From: an uncultured Hungatella sp.
Lineage (GTDB): Bacteria; Bacillota; Clostridia; Lachnospirales; Lachnospiraceae
DNA length: 38,273 bases
Reading direction: 5' to 3'
Assembly: GCA_910588325.1 (NCBI GenBank)
Contig: CAJUPP010000032.1
Span: 1 to 38,273 of the forward strand
The notes beneath the pieces are model-generated. The model did no database searches, was not told where the DNA came from, and worked only from the letters and a program-made list of their open reading frames with translations. This document shows positions 7,502-14,502 of the stretch, piece after piece (within the stretch, counting starts at the first letter, position 1; every line of letters begins with the position of its first letter). The position numbers and the translations under genes were made by a program.

Positions 7502-7702
7502 ATGCAGATTAGTAAAGATATGTTGATCGGACAGCTGGTTCAGATGGATGAACTGGTTCCGCAGATGTTGATGTCTGCCGGTATGCATTGCTTAGGCTGT
7601 CCGTCAGCTCAGGCAGAAAGCTTAGAGGAAGCATGCATGGTACACGGCATTGACTGTGATGATCTGGTGTCTAAGATGAACGAGGTTTTGGCTACACGTT
7701 AA
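7502..7702 (+). CDS. DUF1858 / hybrid-cluster-protein-associated redox disulfide domain protein
   Basis: A 66-residue single-domain protein with the DUF1858 pattern: an N-terminal ITKDM-like segment (ISKDMLIGQLVQMDELVPQMLMSAGMHC), the CxxC pair in HCLGCPSAQAESLEEAC, and a C-terminal amphipathic helix. The CxxC and a third Cys could form a redox disulfide or bind a metal. The family is often encoded near hybrid cluster (prismane) proteins, but none is in this window. The start has a clear GAAGGAGGAAA ribosome binding site. The biochemical role of the family is not established. Confidence 0.85.
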   Translation: MQISKDMLIGQLVQMDELVPQMLMSAGMHCLGCPSAQAESLEEACMVHGIDCDDLVSKMNEVLATR

Positions 7703-7740
7703 TAGAAGGTTAGTGGTTAATCAAAGCATAATAATAAAGA

Positions 7741-7771
7741 GAGCTGTCTGAGAGTCAAGGCAGCTCCTTTT
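7741..7771 (+). terminator. Terminator after the DUF1858 gene
   Basis: GAGCTGTC (7741-7748) pairs with GGCAGCTC (7759-7766), with one wobble pair, followed by CTTTT. It lies between convergent genes and may also help stop transcripts coming from mecA. Confidence 0.7.
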
Positions 7772-7780
7772 ACGTTATAC

Positions 7781-8527
7781 TCAAATATTTTTCAAAACCT
7801 GTAATGCCTGATCTTTGCAGATGATTTCGTAATGCTCCGTGTAATACGCCTCACTGGCATATTCATGATGGATCTTGGTGCCGTAATCTGACAGGATGTT
7901 GCAGACGCGGCTGAATGCCAGCTTGTCTGCTCCGTCCTCCTTTATCACCAGATAGTACTGGAAAGTATCTGGTTTTTTATATAGAGTATTCACTCCGTTG
8001 TACAAATTACCGCAGGCCCTGGCAGCGGCTGAGACGTTGTCAAGGCTGTTGAAGGAATAGATACGTGTAGAAGGCGTCTGTTGGGAAGAGGAAGAATCGG
8101 ATTCTGCCGTTTCACCTTCTAAGGAGGTCAGCCCCTCCTGATGGCCTGAGGAAGGAAGCCCCAGCAGTTTTGCCAATCCGTCAGCCCCCTCCAGCAGTTC
8201 GCTTGCTAACTGGGATAACGCATCGGAACCCTCTTCGGAGTAAGGAGAGAATTTGGAAAAACGGGTGTCCAGTTCGTCCGGATCCTCAATCTTAGTAATG
8301 ACAAGCATAACACTTTCGTTGGAAAGGGGGATGGCTTCTACCATCAGAGGGATATCCTCAGCCTCAAAGCCAACCTCATTGGAAGCCTTCTGAATCATCT
8401 CACGGAATAGATTCCGTGCTTTTTCACTTCCATAAGCAAGTTCACGCAAATTTAAATTTCGTACACTTAAATCAAAACTGGTTAATGTACAGCGAATCTG
8501 ATTATCATTGATACGTTCTATCTTCAT
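7781..8527 (-). CDS. mecA: MecA-like adaptor protein for ClpC
   Basis: A 248-residue protein with the MecA layout. The N-terminal domain begins MKIERINDNQIRCTLTSFDL and contains LNLRELAYGSEKARNLFREMIQKA, the substrate-binding half. A Ser/Thr/Gln-rich linker (about 130-150) follows. The C-terminal ClpC-binding domain has IYSFNSLDNVSAAARA, DTFQYYLVIKEDG and the terminal HEYASEAYYTEHYEIICKDQALQVL. MecA adaptors deliver substrates to ClpCP; in Bacillus these include ComK. No competence gene is visible here, so its client is unknown. The promoter at 8591-8619 drives a single-gene unit. Confidence 0.92.
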   Translation of the reverse strand: MKIERINDNQIRCTLTSFDLSVRNLNLRELAYGSEKARNLFREMIQKASNEVGFEAEDIPLMVEAIPLSNESVMLVITKIEDPDELDTRFSKFSPYSEEGSDALSQLASELLEGADGLAKLLGLPSSGHQEGLTSLEGETAESDSSSSQQTPSTRIYSFNSLDNVSAAARACGNLYNGVNTLYKKPDTFQYYLVIKEDGADKLAFSRVCNILSDYGTKIHHEYASEAYYTEHYEIICKDQALQVLKNI

Positions 8528-8590
8528 AGGCGCACTTCCTTTGCAGAAAAAGTAGTTTTACCATTATCTTAAGAGTGAATAAAATAATGC

Positions 8591-8619
8591 AATATAAATA
8601 TACTATATAATACGGTCAA
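8591..8619 (-). promoter_or_regulatory. Promoter of mecA
   Basis: On the minus strand, TTGACC (8619-8614), a 17-nt spacer and TATATT (8596-8591). Its 64-nt leader reaches the mecA start, which is preceded by AAAGGAAG. Confidence 0.65.
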
Positions 8620-8676
8620 ATATCAATTACTATGTACACTTTTTTATGAAAAATTTATGGAATTTTAAATTTACCA

Positions 8677-8705
8677 TTGCATAAAAGGGAAACTTGTATT
8701 AAGAT
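8677..8705 (+). promoter_or_regulatory. Likely promoter of the kinase cassette
   Basis: TTGCAT (8677-8682), a 17-nt spacer and TAAGAT (8700-8705). It is the best match upstream of the kinase gene within a very AT-rich 220-nt divergent region. Confidence 0.5.
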
Positions 8706-8748
8706 ATGAACTATAAGAGATGCTGTCGGGAAGCACAGATGCGTTCAA

Positions 8749-10149
8749 ATGAGAGAAGGAGGTGAGTGGATAGAAGACACGATTCTGTTTGGGAAATACC
8801 GTCTGCTCCGTATTTTAGGAAAAGGAAGGAGTGGTACCGTGTATCTGGCCCGTCATCTTAAGCTGGATGAATACCGGGCGATTAAGAAGGTGGAGAAATC
8901 TTGTGTCTGTTATCAGCAGTTCAGACAGGAAGCTCTGCTTTTAAAAAGACTACGGCATCCGGGGATTCCCATTGTATATGATTTAGAGGAAGAAGAATAT
9001 TGTAGTTATCTTATCGAAGAGTTTCTGGAAGGAGACTCACTCTATGACCTGATGAAAAGAAAAGGTCATCTTAACCAGGATACGGTGATCCGCTATGGAA
9101 TTCAGATCTGTGACCTGGTATATTATCTGCATTCAGCAGAAGAATTCCCTATTTTATATCTGGATTTACAGCCAAGAAATCTATTATTGTGTCATGAACA
9201 GATAAAATTACTGGACTTTGACCATGCAGAAACAATGGAAAAAGCCAATGAATCTTTGAATCGCTATGGAACCCCTGGCTACTGCGCACCAGAGCAGATG
9301 AAAGAAGGAGAACTGGGAGTATATACGGATGTATATCAGATCGGAGCAGTTTTAGCATACCTGTTGACCGGGCATGGACAGGGAGAAGCCCTGAAAAAAG
9401 AACCAACCGGGCAATTAGGAGCGATTATCCGCAAATGCCTTCATATGGAGGGGCAGAAGCGTTATCAGTCTGTAATTGAACTTAAGCAGGAGCTGGAGGA
9501 AATACAGGGAAAGACAACATCTCTTATAATTATTTTTGCCGGAACTCATTCCGGTGTCGGTGTAACCCATTTGGCGATCGGCCTATGTGCGTATCTGACA
9601 GGGCAAGGTTATCCGTGCCTGTATGAGGAGTGGAATCGATCCAATCATGTACGCTGCATGGCAGAAAACTTAAGAAAGGAGGCGGATTCTTATGGGATTT
9701 ATTCTGTGTTTGGATTGCCGGTGAAACCACGCTATGGAAAGGCGGTTCGTCTGTCGCCCTGTGCCTATCCGGTTGTAGTCAGAGACTATGGAAGAAACTG
9801 GGAGGAGGCGGCAGAGGCAGAAGAAGAATTTTTTCTGGTAGCAGGAGGTAAGTGGTGGGAGCAGAGAAACGGGGAAGAGGTCATCTCCTGTCTAGAGAAA
9901 AAGAGCGGGCACTCCGGTACGACGATTATTTATAATCATGTAGCTTTGGGAGCGGTCAGGAAAACAGCAGAAACTTACCGCTGCCTTCGGGCACCGGAGT
10001 TTTCAGATCCGTTTTGCCAGACACAGCAGACAGAGTCTTTTTACAGCATGTTGACAGAAAATCTGCTGCCGCAATGGAAAACAGATAAGGCAGGAACATT
10101 ATGGGGAACCATCAAAGCCATTTTTGGAAAAAAAGAAAGGGTAATTTAG
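8749..10149 (+). CDS. Serine/threonine protein kinase fused to a ParA/MinD-like P-loop domain
   Basis: A product of about 466 residues. Residues about 15-255 form a Hanks-type kinase: Gly loop GKGRSG (24-29), Lys46 in RAIKK, Glu61, catalytic loop YLDLQPRN (Asp139, Asn144), metal-binding DFD (156-158) and GTPGYCAPE (174-182). HRD is replaced by YLD, the catalytic-loop Lys by Gln, and DFG by DFD, so activity is plausible but altered. Residues about 258-450 form a second domain starting with IIIFAGTHSGVGVTH (P-loop-like, 265-274), then EEWN (293-296) and DYG (346-348), matching the next gene's product. There are no membrane helices or PASTA repeats, so it differs from PrkC. The start is uncertain: the best SD (AAGGAGGTGA) lies at 8756-8765, inside this reading frame. 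No partner phosphatase is present. Confidence 0.75.
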   Translation: MREGGEWIEDTILFGKYRLLRILGKGRSGTVYLARHLKLDEYRAIKKVEKSCVCYQQFRQEALLLKRLRHPGIPIVYDLEEEEYCSYLIEEFLEGDSLYDLMKRKGHLNQDTVIRYGIQICDLVYYLHSAEEFPILYLDLQPRNLLLCHEQIKLLDFDHAETMEKANESLNRYGTPGYCAPEQMKEGELGVYTDVYQIGAVLAYLLTGHGQGEALKKEPTGQLGAIIRKCLHMEGQKRYQSVIELKQELEEIQGKTTSLIIIFAGTHSGVGVTHLAIGLCAYLTGQGYPCLYEEWNRSNHVRCMAENLRKEADSYGIYSVFGLPVKPRYGKAVRLSPCAYPVVVRDYGRNWEEAAEAEEEFFLVAGGKWWEQRNGEEVISCLEKKSGHSGTTIIYNHVALGAVRKTAETYRCLRAPEFSDPFCQTQQTESFYSMLTENLLPQWKTDKAGTLWGTIKAIFGKKERVI

Positions 10150-10718
10150 GTGAACCGTCACAAATCATAGGAGTGATTGGTGCAGGGCCAGGCATGGGGA
10201 CGACTCATTTTTCTATTCTGATGGCCAACTACCTCTGCAGCGGCTGTGGAGAGAAAACGGCTGTGCTTGAGTGGAATCACCATGGTGATTTTATAAGGTT
10301 TGGAAGCGTCTGTACAGGAAAAGAGGCTCAGGAACACGTCTATCAGATACAGGAGGTAGATTTTTACCCGAAAGCGGATGGTTTCTGTCTGGCAAAATGT
10401 CTTCGAAACAGGTACCAGAAAATTGTTATCGATTTTGGCACCATACAAGAGCTAAAAAGCGCGGAATTGCTGCGCTGTCATAAGGTGTTTCTGATTATTT
10501 CATTCAGTGAATGGCAGGAAGGTGCATTTGGGGATCATAATGTGTGGCAGGAAAGTGCCGCAAGAGAGGGCTGGCAATGCCTGGCTGCATTCGGCAGCGA
10601 GGAATCCAGAATACAATGGAATAAAAGGCACAGACAGGCTGTGGTTCGGATTCCCTTTTCAGTAGATGCATTTACGGTCACAAGAGAACAGGCAGACTGG
10701 ATGAAACGGCTGATATAA
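10101..10718 (+). CDS. Stand-alone P-loop protein, paralogue of the kinase C-terminal domain
   Basis: A 205-residue protein resembling a ParA/MinD/TadZ-type P-loop ATPase. It has GVIGAGPGMGTTH (P-loop-like, 27-36), a helix SILMANYLCSG, the strand AVLEWN (57-59), IVIDFG (111-113) and a later FLIISFSEWQEG strand. The lysines of a normal or deviant Walker A (KGGxGKT) are absent, with T or G in their place, so ATP hydrolysis is doubtful. The GxGxTH, EWN and D[YF]G signatures are shared with the preceding kinase fusion, indicating duplication. It overlaps the kinase gene by 49 nt in another frame, with AGGA near 10091 as a modest ribosome binding site, which implies translational coupling. Function unknown; partition- or pilus-positioning-like roles are only guesses. 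Confidence 0.65.
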   Translation: MGNHQSHFWKKRKGNLGEPSQIIGVIGAGPGMGTTHFSILMANYLCSGCGEKTAVLEWNHHGDFIRFGSVCTGKEAQEHVYQIQEVDFYPKADGFCLAKCLRNRYQKIVIDFGTIQELKSAELLRCHKVFLIISFSEWQEGAFGDHNVWQESAAREGWQCLAAFGSEESRIQWNKRHRQAVVRIPFSVDAFTVTREQADWMKRLI

Positions 10719-10725
10719 TGAAAAA

Positions 10726-10774
10726 CTCCGCTTCTAAGTGATGTGTCACAAAACCTTCAGGAACGGAAGCGGAG
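10726..10774 (+). promoter_or_regulatory. Hairpin between the P-loop gene and the small downstream gene
   Basis: A perfect 9-bp stem, CTCCGCTTC (10726-10734) with GAAGCGGAG (10766-10774), encloses a 31-nt loop and ends 7 nt before the GGAGAG ribosome binding site of the next gene. No T-run follows, so it is not an obvious terminator; it may stabilise the mRNA or modulate translation. Confidence 0.45.
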
Positions 10775-10793
10775 ACATCAGGAGAGTGAGAAG

Positions 10794-11021
10794 ATGAAAA
10801 AAAGGTATCTGGGAGATGAGCAGAAGAAATATATTAATGGACTGAAGCGGTATGAGTCAAAGGGTATCCCGGTCTATATTGACGGAGAACTGCCGGAGGA
10901 TGGTGACTGGGAGAAAATATTTCAGATTCGGGAGGACGGTTCCTTTTATATGTGTGATTACATAGGAACAGGGGATGGAAAATTAAAAGAAATCCATTTT
11001 GATTTGGTATATAACCGATAG
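10794..11021 (+). CDS. Small charged protein of unknown function in the kinase cassette
   Basis: A 75-residue soluble protein with no recognised domain. It starts basic (MKKRYLGDEQKKYINGLKRYESKG), continues IPVYIDGELPEDGDWEKIFQIREDG and ends YMCDYIGTGDGKLKEIHFDLVYNR. The alternating hydrophobic/acidic pattern suggests a small beta-rich fold. ATG 10794 is chosen because GGAGAG lies 7 nt upstream; an upstream in-frame GTG (10743) would put the 10726-10774 hairpin inside the coding region. It lies 75 nt after the P-loop gene on the same strand and is probably co-transcribed with the kinase cassette. Confidence 0.6.
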   Translation: MKKRYLGDEQKKYINGLKRYESKGIPVYIDGELPEDGDWEKIFQIREDGSFYMCDYIGTGDGKLKEIHFDLVYNR

Positions 11022-11252
11022 AAGCATTGAGTAAAGGACAGCTATTTTGCAAAAACTGTGCTGTTGAGGCTTGGGGTTAAAATGCAGGATAGCAGATAGA
11101 TAAGGGAGCCTGGGGAGTACCATTTTCCGTCTGCAGCCAAAGACGGGCAGGGGATAGGGGCTTAATAGAAAATTAAGATACAAGCTGCAGAAAATATGGT
11201 ATACTTTAAAAAATAAGTTTATTTAAAACATGGAAAATACGCAGGAGGACGA
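11022..11252 (+). other. Gap with several hairpins and a promoter
   Basis: No reading frame here is convincing. Possible stems are ACAGC/GCTGT (11038-11042 with 11060-11064), CCGTCT/AGACGG (11127-11132 with 11141-11146) and CTTAAT/ATTAAG (11161-11166 with 11172-11177). An extended -10 TGGTATACT (TATACT at 11200-11205) with a weak -35 GATACA (11177-11182) could start the GH18 transcript. I do not recognise a known riboswitch. Confidence 0.4.
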
Positions 11253-12917
11253 ATGTTGAAGAAAAAGCTGATTCCATACCTGGTTGTGGTGGGGCTCATC
11301 GTTTTGATAGTGGCAGGCGCGTTAGGAGTATGGGTTCTGCAAAGGTATATTCCCACGAAAGAGCAGGCAGATATTGGCCAGCTGCTTGGTGTGGAGGGGG
11401 AAAAAACAGCTATATACATGAATGAGGAACTGCAAAAAGAGCAGGGAATTACCAGAGATAACCAGACGTACCTTCCCATCAAGTGGGTGAATGAGCAGCT
11501 GAATGAAAAGTTTTACTGGGATGAGATAGAGAAACTTTTAGTTTACACACTTCCGGATAGTATTGTGTATGCGGACAGAAGAACTATGGGGAGTGAAGGA
11601 AAGCCCCTTATTCTGGTTGAGAATGACGGTGTCTATCTTGCAGCAGGCCTGGTAGGTAATTACACCGATATCCGTACGGAAGTATATAACACAGGTGAAT
11701 ACAAAAGAATCTATGTGAACCCTTCCGGGAACTCCTGGCAGTTAGGAGATACCAGAAAAAAGACGGCGGTGAGAGTGCTGGGCGGAATTAAGAGCCCTGT
11801 GATTACAACTCTTGAGAAAGGCGGGAAGTTCCGGATTCTGGAACAGATGACAGAATGGTCCAAAGTCCGTACAGAGGATGGGTTTATTGGATATATTCCA
11901 AATAAAGTGATTGATGAGACGTGGACAGAAAAGGATATTAATCTGTTTGTAGAACCGTTGTACAATTCCATCTCTCTGGATGAAAAGATATGTCTGGCTT
12001 GGCATCAGGTGACCTCTGATGAGGCTAACGGGACGCTGGAAAGTCTGATTGCCAACACGAAGGGGGTTAATGTAATTGCTCCTACCTGGTTTCAGCTGAC
12101 GGATAATGAGGGGAACTACCATTCTATGGCAGATCAGGAGTATGTAGATCTGGTACATGACAGGGGCATGCAGATCTGGGCTGTTTTAGATAATTTTAAC
12201 CGTGGAGAGAATGTAAAATCTGAGGTGCTGTTTGCACGGACCTCCATAAGAAAAGAACTGATAGCCAGTTTGATAAACGAAGTGAAGGCTTATGGAATAG
12301 ATGGTATCAATCTGGACATTGAGGGCATTAAGCCGGAGGCAGGCCCTCATTATGTCCAGTTTATTCGGGAACTTTCGGTTGCCTGCCGCAACGAGGGAAT
12401 TATTTTGTCCGTAGATAATTATGTGCCTACGGCATATACATCTTTCTATAATCGGGCAGAGCAGGGACGGATAGTTGATTATGTGATTATCATGGCATAT
12501 GATGAGCACTATGCAGGCGGAGAAGCGGGATCGGTATCCTCACTGTCTTATGTAGATCAGGGAATACAAGATACGATCTGTGAGGTGCCAAAAGAAAAAG
12601 TAGTTTGTGCCATTCCATTCTATACCAGAGTGTGGACAGAGAATGGGGAGAAAACCACATCTTCTGCTTTGGGTATTACTTCTGCCAAGGAGTGGATTGA
12701 GGAGAATCAGGTCAATCTGTACTGGCAGGAAGAGCTGGGACAGTATTATGGAGAGTTGAACACGGATGAGGGTGTGAAGCTGATCTGGCTGGAGGAGGAG
12801 ACCTCTCTGGGCTTAAAGATGGAACTGATTAGGAAGGCAGATCTGGCAGGTGTCGCCTGTTGGAAATTAGGATTTGAACCAGAGAATATATGGGATGTAG
12901 TAAAGGTAAATGAATGA
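11253..12917 (+). CDS. Membrane-anchored glycosyl hydrolase family 18 protein with SH3-like domain
   Basis: A 554-residue protein. An N-terminal signal anchor (about residues 5-28) is followed by a stalk-like region similar to copper-amine-oxidase N-domains (YLPIKWVNEQLNEKFYWDE). A bacterial SH3 domain (about 170-225, TTLEKGGKFRILEQMTEWSKVRTEDGFIGYIP, probable wall binding) and a GH18 barrel (about 240-550) come next. The catalytic motif DGINLDIEG (Asp350, Asn353, Asp355, Glu357) is intact for the spore-type YaaH/SleL-like subgroup, where the third position is Asn. Downstream barrel strands VDYVIIMAYDEHY and VVCAIPFYTRVW are present. It probably cuts N-acetylglucosaminyl bonds in peptidoglycan outside the membrane. 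The start follows GCAGGAGGAC at good spacing, and the next gene follows closely. Confidence 0.9.
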   Translation: MLKKKLIPYLVVVGLIVLIVAGALGVWVLQRYIPTKEQADIGQLLGVEGEKTAIYMNEELQKEQGITRDNQTYLPIKWVNEQLNEKFYWDEIEKLLVYTLPDSIVYADRRTMGSEGKPLILVENDGVYLAAGLVGNYTDIRTEVYNTGEYKRIYVNPSGNSWQLGDTRKKTAVRVLGGIKSPVITTLEKGGKFRILEQMTEWSKVRTEDGFIGYIPNKVIDETWTEKDINLFVEPLYNSISLDEKICLAWHQVTSDEANGTLESLIANTKGVNVIAPTWFQLTDNEGNYHSMADQEYVDLVHDRGMQIWAVLDNFNRGENVKSEVLFARTSIRKELIASLINEVKAYGIDGINLDIEGIKPEAGPHYVQFIRELSVACRNEGIILSVDNYVPTAYTSFYNRAEQGRIVDYVIIMAYDEHYAGGEAGSVSSLSYVDQGIQDTICEVPKEKVVCAIPFYTRVWTENGEKTTSSALGITSAKEWIEENQVNLYWQEELGQYYGELNTDEGVKLIWLEEETSLGLKMELIRKADLAGVACWKLGFEPENIWDVVKVNE

Positions 12918-12931
12918 GAGGGGCAGTTAGA

Positions 12932-14347
12932 ATGAGAAAACGGGGACTTCCAGTTTTCCTGGCTGGACTTCTGGCAGTGGAAGTTTGTACGGCATGTCAT
13001 TTTTATGATTCACAGTCTACTTCGGGACCGGAGATTGAACGAGTAGATATTATGCCTTCAAAGGAGGAAGGGCCAACCCTTTCGAAGCAGGATAGTTTAG
13101 ATGAGACGATCCCGCCGCTGGAACTGGAAAAAGACAGAGAGAAGGAACTTAATCCGGAGATTATCATTACCTCAGATATTCACTATCTGGCAAAAGAACT
13201 GACAGATTTTGGTAAGGCATTTGAAGATATGGTAAGCAGCGGAGATGGGAAAGTAACTACATATGTCTGGGAGATTATGGATGCATTCCTGAATGAGGTG
13301 ATTGAGCGAAGACCTCAGGCGTTAATCATAACCGGGGACCTTACATTAGAAGGGGAGCGTCAGAGTCATGAGGCGCTGGCGGAACGATTGGGCAAGATAG
13401 AGAGCAACGGTATTCCGGTTTTGGTGATTCCTGGCAATCATGATTTGAATAATCCTAAAGCGGCTGCTTACAAGGGGACCGAGGTGGTTCCTGCTACGAG
13501 AACAACACCGGAGGAATTTGTTTCCATTTATGGTGCTTTTGGATATGATGAGGCGGTCAGCAGAGATCCGGCTTCTTTAAGTTATGTAGCGGAATTAAAG
13601 GATGGAACATGGCTTTTGATGCTGGACAGCTGTCAGTATGAGAATGAAAATCTTGTAGGAGGTATGATTCGGACAGAGACATATGAATGGATTGATGAAA
13701 TGCTGGACACTGCCTGGGATGAGGATCATCCGGTGATTGTAGTAGCCCATCATAATCTGTTTGAGGAGAGCAGGGTATACGAGAACAATTGTACCATTGA
13801 GCATGCGGAGGAATTGATAGAAAGACTGTCTGACCGTGGAATCAGCCTGTTTTTAAGCGGACATCTTCACGTACAGCATTATCTGTCTTCCGAAGAGTAT
13901 GGGATTGATGAGATTGTGACAGGAGCCTTAAGTATGTCTCCTTGTCTCTACGGAGTACTGAACTATTTTGGACCAGAGGAATACACATATCACACAGAAC
14001 GTTTAAAGGTGTCCCAGTGGGCAAAGAGGAAAGGCAATCCGGATCCAAATCTCCAGAATTTCGAAAGTTACGCGGATTCATTTCTTCAGCAGATTTTTTA
14101 TAACCAAGCAATCGAGGGGCTGAAAAAATACGCGTTATCAGATAGACAGGGTGAAGAAATGGCTGAAATCTATGCTCTGTTAAATGTATATGCTGTAGGC
14201 GGAAATGCCTATCAGATTAAAGACCGCATTATAACAAGACCGGCATATGAGCAATGGCAGGAATATGACAGGACAGATATTTTGTGTATGTATATGAATG
14301 AGATCGTGGGTGATGCAAATTGTGATTATAATGTATTCACCAGGTGA
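12932..14347 (+). CDS. Exported lipoprotein-like calcineurin-type metallophosphoesterase
   Basis: A 471-residue protein. The N-terminus MRKRGLPVFLAGLLAVEVCTAC is a signal peptide ending in a lipobox-like Cys (Thr-Ala-Cys at -2 to +1, though position -3 is Cys rather than Leu). The metallophosphoesterase motifs occur in order: SDIHYL, ITGDLTLEG, IPGNHDLNN, VVAHHN and SGHLHVQHY, so the dinuclear metal site is complete. The substrate is unknown. ATG 12914, overlapping the GH18 stop as ATGA, is an alternative start; 12932 is preferred because GAGGGG (12918-12923) is 8 nt upstream and it gives a normal signal peptide. Coupling to the GH18 gene suggests a shared envelope role. Confidence 0.85.
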   Translation: MRKRGLPVFLAGLLAVEVCTACHFYDSQSTSGPEIERVDIMPSKEEGPTLSKQDSLDETIPPLELEKDREKELNPEIIITSDIHYLAKELTDFGKAFEDMVSSGDGKVTTYVWEIMDAFLNEVIERRPQALIITGDLTLEGERQSHEALAERLGKIESNGIPVLVIPGNHDLNNPKAAAYKGTEVVPATRTTPEEFVSIYGAFGYDEAVSRDPASLSYVAELKDGTWLLMLDSCQYENENLVGGMIRTETYEWIDEMLDTAWDEDHPVIVVAHHNLFEESRVYENNCTIEHAEELIERLSDRGISLFLSGHLHVQHYLSSEEYGIDEIVTGALSMSPCLYGVLNYFGPEEYTYHTERLKVSQWAKRKGNPDPNLQNFESYADSFLQQIFYNQAIEGLKKYALSDRQGEEMAEIYALLNVYAVGGNAYQIKDRIITRPAYEQWQEYDRTDILCMYMNEIVGDANCDYNVFTR

Positions 14348-14350
14348 TGG

Positions 14351-14378
14351 GGAGTCCGGCGAACCGGGCTCCTTTTTT
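14351..14378 (+). terminator. Terminator after the metallophosphoesterase gene
   Basis: GGAGTCCGG (14351-14359) pairs with CCGGGCTCC (14364-14372), with one wobble pair, around a CGAA tetraloop, followed by TTTTTT. Confidence 0.93.
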
Positions 14379-14410
14379 GCCTGTTTTTGGCATTTTGTAT
14401 GCATCTCCCG

Positions 14411-14482
14411 GAGGGTTCACAGGAACCCCTCTTTCATTCATGGTAGTGCCTGATGGCAGGCATGGGGGGACTATGAAAGTCC
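14411..14482. other. Three short hairpins between convergent genes
   Basis: GAGGGTTC/GAACCCCTC (14411-14418 with 14423-14431), TGCCTG/CAGGCA (14447-14452 with 14457-14462) and GGACT/AGTCC (14468-14472 with 14478-14482) follow each other. No clear T-run adjoins them on the minus strand, where they would lie 3' of cwlD. No coding potential was seen at 14380-14502. Confidence 0.4.
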
Positions 14483-14502
14483 GCAGCCGGGCGCATGGAG
14501 GT

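Noticed and set aside
11022..11252. c-di-GMP riboswitch before the GH18 gene
   Set aside because: Some G-rich and stem features are present, but the conserved GEMM core and receptor pairing are not seen.
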